Below, one piece after another: positions 60,060-64,000 of a stretch of 64,000 nucleotides of DNA. Source of the stretch: Lewinellaceae bacterium (GTDB lineage Bacteria > Bacteroidota > Bacteroidia > Chitinophagales > Saprospiraceae); contig JACJYR010000001.1 of assembly GCA_020636005.1 (NCBI GenBank), positions 1-64,000 of the forward strand, given 5' to 3'. The first letter of the stretch is position 1, and each line of letters begins with the position of its first letter. The translations under genes and the position numbers were made by a program. The notes under the pieces are model-generated. The model was not told where the DNA came from. It saw nothing but the letters and a program-made list of their open reading frames with translations, and did no database searches.

Positions 60060-60664
60060 AAGCGGAAAGGAGTTATTTCTGTGTCGAAAATAACTTCCCT
60101 GCTGAACGTGAATGCCAACATTCAGCGGTTCGCCAGGGCTAACAAGCCGGGCTAAAAAAGGTTGAAGCCGGGCATTCGCTCTTTGGGGCAGCCGCAAAAA
60201 AACTGAACTGTATGACGGCCTCAGAAAACACAGCATGGCCGTTGCCAGCATATTTTTTTGGTGCAAAGGGGCAATTCCATCTTGAAATTTTTGGCAGCAG
60301 CCGGACTCGATGCAGGATTCCAAATATCGCAACACCCCAACTTTAAACGCCGCTGTTTATCAAACAAGGAAGATGCCCCACTTAAAATAATATGAAACTT
60401 GTGACGAGGAAACAAGGTGCCTCTGCCAGAGACTATCCAGGCAGGTTTGGGCAGGATGGAATTAACTTAAAAACGATTCCAGAAGGCCGCCGCACGCCAA
60501 TTATAGCTCTGCCGGATGTACAAGGCAACCCCACCGTGAAGTGGACCTTGAATGGGGCCTGGCTCACAGGATTACCTTCACCGATTTAGCAGCCGATGAA
60601 AAATGAAGCCGTCATTGATGCCCTGGAAATAGTGTATGAAACATCATTAATTGAAAATCTGCCC

Positions 60665-60672
60665 TAATTTTG
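60665..60672 (+). promoter_or_regulatory. Putative -7 element of the lipoprotein gene
   Basis: TAATTTTG matches TAnnTTTG, 29 bp before the start codon at 60701. No good -33 TTTG lies at the right distance, so the assignment is weak. Confidence 0.4.
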
Positions 60673-60700
60673 CCCTTCAAATTCTAAAAAAAAATAATTG

Positions 60701-61258
60701 ATGAGCATGAAACATCCATCTGTCTTCGCCTTCTTATTGCTGATGGCCCTTTACTGTGGCGGCTGCGGCAACGATACCCCTTCCCAAACATCGGCTGAAC
60801 AAGCAGAAACGAAGGAAAACCCCGCACCAGGGCAGGACGCCCCTGCCAGCCGGGATGCAGGCCAACCTTCCGACTCCAATACCGACGCCGGCAACAGCGC
60901 CGAGGCACCCGGCGGCCTTACTATCGAAATGCGGAATGACGGCCTTACGAAGCTGGTACTGGGAAAATGGCAAAACAAAACGGTGCCCGGCAAGGCCATT
61001 GAATTCACCGAGGCCAAATTCAGGCGCTTCCTCAACGACAAACTCGTAGGTGAATACGATTATGAAATTGACGCCGAATGTGGCCCGGCCAATTGTTTGG
61101 TGGACGGCCAAAAACCTTTTGGTTGGTGTTTCATCGTGAAGGAGGGCAAAGAACCCACCTGCCATGTGGTCTCCACCTGCAACGCCGTGGACATGGTGGT
61201 CGCACTGCCCGCAGAGGGCGGCGCCAAGCAAAATTATGTCCGTATTGGCGGGAAATGA
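60701..61258 (+). CDS. Lipoprotein of unknown function with a disordered N-terminal linker
   Basis: 185 residues from the ATG at 60701 (MSMKHPSVF); an in-phase TTG just ahead and an ATG at 60707 are alternatives. The lipobox LYCGGC gives an acylated cysteine near residue 22. A linker of about 50 residues rich in Ala, Pro, Asp, Ser and Gln follows, then a small beta domain: LVLGKWQNKTVPGKAIEFTE, FRRFLNDKLVGEYDYEID, CLVDGQKPFGWCFIVKEGKE and CHVVSTCNAVDMVVAL. Four or five cysteines in the domain could form disulfides. The text resembles small Bacteroidota lipoproteins with a lipocalin-like strand order, but no family is assigned. Divergent from katG. Confidence 0.7.
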   Translation: MSMKHPSVFAFLLLMALYCGGCGNDTPSQTSAEQAETKENPAPGQDAPASRDAGQPSDSNTDAGNSAEAPGGLTIEMRNDGLTKLVLGKWQNKTVPGKAIEFTEAKFRRFLNDKLVGEYDYEIDAECGPANCLVDGQKPFGWCFIVKEGKEPTCHVVSTCNAVDMVVALPAEGGAKQNYVRIGGK

Positions 61259-61267
61259 TGGCGCTGG

Positions 61268-61369
61268 TTATACTGTACGCTGATGGCAGTTGGCCTTTGG
61301 CAGTTGGCAAAAGCCAATGGCCAACTGCCAACAGCTAATAGCAAATCGACAAAACCATCCGTGTTTTAT
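61268..61369 (-). repeat. ~100-bp dispersed palindromic repeat, copy 2 (inverted)
   Basis: It matches 31274-31372 over about 100 bp in the opposite orientation, differing at only a few positions. It starts 10 bp after a stop codon, as the other copy starts 22 bp after one. Confidence 0.85.
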
Positions 61370-61377
61370 TTTAAAAC

Positions 61378-61416
61378 AAAGGGCCTGGCAATGTGCTGCC
61401 AGGCCCTTTGTTTTTT
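61378..61416. terminator. Bidirectional terminator between two convergent genes
   Basis: AAAGGGCCTGGCA and TGCCAGGCCCTTT form a perfect 13-bp stem with a 6-nt loop; GTTTTTTG follows on the plus strand and GTTTTAAAA on the minus strand. It separates the lipoprotein gene from the minus-strand PKD-repeat gene. Confidence 0.8.
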
Positions 61417-61433
61417 GAGCCTTTTCAAAGGCA

Positions 61434-64000
61434 TTACAACATCAGGGTAACGTCCCCTTCCAGTATTTTCGTAGAGCCATCTATGAATTCTATTTCGGCA
61501 AACCAGGTGAACACCGCAGGGCCAAGCAAACGGCCCCGGTGCCTTCCGTCCCAACCCATCGCAGGTTCACCGGGTGCAGTATTTTCAGCCTTGAAAACGG
61601 ATTCTCCCCAACGGTCGAATACCATGAAATTTTTGATTTTTACGACCTGCGGGCCAGTGTAGATGGTGAAAATATCGTTGATGTTGTCGCCGTTTGGCGA
61701 GAAGGCATTCGGCACATAAACCGGGAATTCATCTTTCACATACACAGTCAGGTCGTCGCTGGCCTCGCAGCTTCCCGCCTGAAGGGTCACGGTGAGAGTG
61801 GTCGTTTCCCAAAGGGTGGCCACGGGATCAAGGCAATCGGAGCAGTCCAGCAATTCCGGGTTAGTCCAGTGGATGGAGTCCAGCTCTTTCTCCTGGAAGC
61901 TGGAAAGGGCTATCAGTTGCAGCGGCTCGCCTGCATAAACAAAGTTCTTGCCCACGAGGTTGGCAGTGAGATCTGCCGTCAACACCTGGCCGTCTTCCAC
62001 TTTGAAGTCGAAAGCGTTTTCACAACCGGCACCGTCCAGCACTGCCAGGTTGTAATCGCCGGGCGGAAGGAAGGGGAAGGTTGTATCCTCGACATACGGC
62101 TGGCTATTCAGCGAGAAATAATATGGTGCAGTCCCGCCTTCTATCGAGGTGATTATCATTTGGGCATCATCCTTCCCTTTACAACTGATGGGTTTTACAT
62201 CAAACTCCAGCTTTGGTATATCCTGGCTCGACGTCACCACCACGTCATCGGTGGAAAAGCAACCCAGCCCCAAATCAATCACCAGCAAAGTATATGTACC
62301 CGGCAACGAAACTTCGGGATGCAGCAGGAACTGATCGCCGGGGAAAAGGCCAAAATCTGCGCTCCAGGTGTAAATGATATCAGGCCCTACCGTGTTGCCC
62401 TGTCCGCCCAAGCGAAAAGTGGTTTCGGAATCCCAACAGGACAGGTGCCCATCTTCGCCTGCATCCGCCGTGGGCGGTGGTGCCAGGACAATTTCAGTCT
62501 GTGCCGAATAAGTGCAGTTTGCCAATTGGTAGCTGAAACTGATCGTATGGGTGCCAACGCCGGCAACGGCAGGATCAAAAACATCGCCCACTACGCCAGG
62601 GCCTGTCCAGACAGATACCCCGCCGGGGCTGCCTCCGTCCACGTCTGCAAGCAGGGTCACAGGTTCCGCATTGGTAAGGCACATGGGGGCTATTGGTAAA
62701 ATATCAATGGTCACAACAGGGCAGGGCTGCGCACTGCAGGCAAGCTGCGCCACGGCTGCCGGACAAACCGTATTCCCATTGGCCGTCACCTGTATGGCAA
62801 CCGGCTGGCCCGGGTTGAGGTTTCCAAAAACATAGGCTGTATCGGAAAGCGAAAGGCCAGTTGGCCCATTGATCACCGCAACATCATAGGAGCTTCCGCC
62901 GGGCACATTTTCCCAGAAAAACAACACCGAATCGGTCGTAGCTGAGCAGATAATATTGGGCGCCGCAAGGGCTGCATCCACCTGGATGGTTTGGGTAAAA
63001 ACCTGGGAAATGCAACTGCCTTCGTTGACCATGAGGGAAACTACCTTATTGCCAGGTGTTGCCCACTGTACCTGATGCGGGCCAGCGCCAGTGCCGGGAG
63101 CAGCCGTACCGCCACCGAAATCCCAGGTGAAGACTGCGCCGCTGTTGGCCGTACCTGTAAAAGCTACCGTAGCTGTTTCTTCCATGCAGATATGGCTATC
63201 CGCAGTGAAGCTGGCAGTCGGTGTTTGGAAAATATGGATAGTGGTAGAGTCTGCATATACGCAGCTTTGTTCTTCGTAGGTGTATATGACTGTATGCGAG
63301 CCTATCCCTGCTACAGATGGGCTAAAGGTGCCATTGGCATTATTAGTAATACCCGGGCCGCTCCACTGTCCCATGCCCCCGTTGCCGCCCGTAACGGTGG
63401 CTACCAGGGAGATGTTACTTGTATTTTGATCCAGGCAAATGTCTGCTACTGATTGTACGTCCACTACCACGGTGGGGCAGTCCAATACCGTACAGGTCGC
63501 ATCAACGGTAGCGGGCGGGCAACCACCCGGCCCTGAAACCGCCAATTGAATGGATACAGACTCGCCAGAACCCGGTGGGATGCCACTTACCGTGTAGCTG
63601 TTCGGTGCCTGTACCCCGGCAGGGCCATCTATCAAGGTAATATCGTATTGCGTCGCCCCCGGCACATCGGGCCAGGAAAACACAATAGAGGTGGTTGCCG
63701 GAGTGCAGGAAATGGCAGGTGCCACCAGGGGTGTTTCTATAAAAATATCGCTGTTGGAAGCTGCGGAAACGCAGCCATCGCCGCTGGTGACCAGCAGGGA
63801 AACGGCCTGGTTGCCACCCGATGGCCAAACCACCTCATATTGGCCGGGGCCAATGGGGGTGGCCGCACCGCTGCCAAAATCCCAGTCGAACAGCATACCC
63901 GGCGTTATAGCGCCAGTATAAACCACCGGAACCGCCTCACCTGCACAGGCAGAAGCAGGCAGGGTGAAGGCTGAAACAGGCGTTTCAAAAACATGGATAT
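61434..64000 (-). CDS. Large PKD-repeat protein with gliding-motility/T9SS type B C-terminus, 5' end outside the window
   Basis: At least 855 residues; the frame is open to the window edge, so an internal GTG near 63926 is not the true start. Three repeats of a PKD-like domain (FDWDFGSGAATPIGPGQYE; FTWDFGGGTAAPGTGAGPHQ) each followed by a fibronectin-like domain (SVLFFWENVPGGSSYDVAVI) and a DCP(T/V)V linker are visible. Further SprB-like repeats follow (SCKGKDDAQMIITSIEGGTA). The last ~95 residues are the gliding-motility-associated (CHU_C) type B sorting domain: YVPNAFSPNGDNINDIFTIY, FMVFDRWGESVF, GWDGRHRG and a final EGDVTLML. The protein is exported by the type IX system and held at the surface; it is probably an adhesin. 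The ligand is unknown. Confidence 0.9.
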   Translation of the reverse strand, partial: IHVFETPVSAFTLPASACAGEAVPVVYTGAITPGMLFDWDFGSGAATPIGPGQYEVVWPSGGNQAVSLLVTSGDGCVSAASNSDIFIETPLVAPAISCTPATTSIVFSWPDVPGATQYDITLIDGPAGVQAPNSYTVSGIPPGSGESVSIQLAVSGPGGCPPATVDATCTVLDCPTVVVDVQSVADICLDQNTSNISLVATVTGGNGGMGQWSGPGITNNANGTFSPSVAGIGSHTVIYTYEEQSCVYADSTTIHIFQTPTASFTADSHICMEETATVAFTGTANSGAVFTWDFGGGTAAPGTGAGPHQVQWATPGNKVVSLMVNEGSCISQVFTQTIQVDAALAAPNIICSATTDSVLFFWENVPGGSSYDVAVINGPTGLSLSDTAYVFGNLNPGQPVAIQVTANGNTVCPAAVAQLACSAQPCPVVTIDILPIAPMCLTNAEPVTLLADVDGGSPGGVSVWTGPGVVGDVFDPAVAGVGTHTISFSYQLANCTYSAQTEIVLAPPPTADAGEDGHLSCWDSETTFRLGGQGNTVGPDIIYTWSADFGLFPGDQFLLHPEVSLPGTYTLLVIDLGLGCFSTDDVVVTSSQDIPKLEFDVKPISCKGKDDAQMIITSIEGGTAPYYFSLNSQPYVEDTTFPFLPPGDYNLAVLDGAGCENAFDFKVEDGQVLTADLTANLVGKNFVYAGEPLQLIALSSFQEKELDSIHWTNPELLDCSDCLDPVATLWETTTLTVTLQAGSCEASDDLTVYVKDEFPVYVPNAFSPNGDNINDIFTIYTGPQVVKIKNFMVFDRWGESVFKAENTAPGEPAMGWDGRHRGRLLGPAVFTWFAEIEFIDGSTKILEGDVTLML

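Larger units (their letters stand above)
59882..60700. other. 820-bp divergent spacer between katG and a lipoprotein gene
   Basis: No protein-coding frame has support: the longest minus frame (59889-60335) lacks family text and is Cys/His/Leu-rich in the manner of chance translation. The spacer holds the palindrome at 60038-60059 and a TAATTTTG box at 60665-60672. Confidence 0.5.

Noticed and set aside
59889..60335. Minus-strand frame of 148 codons upstream of katG
   Set aside because: Leu/Arg/Ser-rich chance-like product that includes the palindromic operator; no family recognised.
60392..60589. Plus-strand frame of 65 codons before the lipoprotein gene
   Set aside because: Short, with no support beyond an ATG.

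Overview
The window looks like chromosomal DNA of a member of the Bacteroidota, most likely of the Saprospiraceae type. The evidence is type IX secretion (T9SS) sorting domains (a type A tail ending at 29423 and a gliding-motility type B C-terminus near 61434), a hybrid two-component sensor with a Reg_prop propeller and AraC output, a complete alternative complex III (ActA-F) followed by a caa3-type oxidase, a fused ResB/CcsA cytochrome c biogenesis protein, and putative promoters of the Bacteroidota TTTG / TAnnTTTG class. No rRNA or CRISPR array was seen; there are two tRNAs.

Layout. 1-1.1 kb: remnants of an IS66 element and of a group II intron reverse transcriptase, with two copies of a 21-bp palindromic insert. 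1.4-21.3 kb: surface and secreted proteins on the minus strand, namely a reprolysin-like metalloprotease with Calx-beta and GEVED repeats, a small beta-barrel-like protein, and a 3868-residue eight-module beta-helix protein. 21.4-29.4 kb: a small secreted protein, a DUF1566-like fragment, a large hybrid sensor kinase, a cluster of gene fragments (TonB-dependent receptor tail; tail of a paralogue of the giant beta-helix protein) and a T9SS cargo protein. 29.9-32 kb: a PIF1/RecD-like helicase and a small membrane protein. 32.1-50.6 kb: the respiratory block, all on the minus strand, reading from 50.6 kb downwards: actA-actB-actC-actD-actE-actF-coxB(OmpA fusion)-coxA-cyoE-two subunit III genes-subunit IV-terminator-SCO-like-DUF420-small CPMC protein. 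50.8-55.4 kb: a cupin, tRNA-Gly and tRNA-Leu, and ccsBA. 55.4-64 kb: a YHYH lipoprotein, katG, another lipoprotein, and the 3' end of a large PKD-repeat protein that runs off the window.

How it works together. Quinol is oxidised by alternative complex III; electrons pass through its c hemes to the caa3-type oxidase. CcsBA attaches the c hemes. CyoE makes heme O. SCO-like, DUF420 and the small CPMC protein are probably assembly factors. KatG removes peroxide.

The most notable points are: (i) a cytochrome c oxidase subunit II carrying a C-terminal OmpA-like peptidoglycan-binding domain; (ii) a five-copy, roughly 110-bp, MITE-like repeat family confined to the helicase/oxidase region, four copies of which lie directly 5' of oxidase or assembly genes; (iii) iterated short-word repeats that fill many spacers and also form an in-frame linker inside the sensor kinase; (iv) an SCO-like protein without its copper-binding cysteines; (v) a perfect CRP/FNR-like palindrome upstream of katG.
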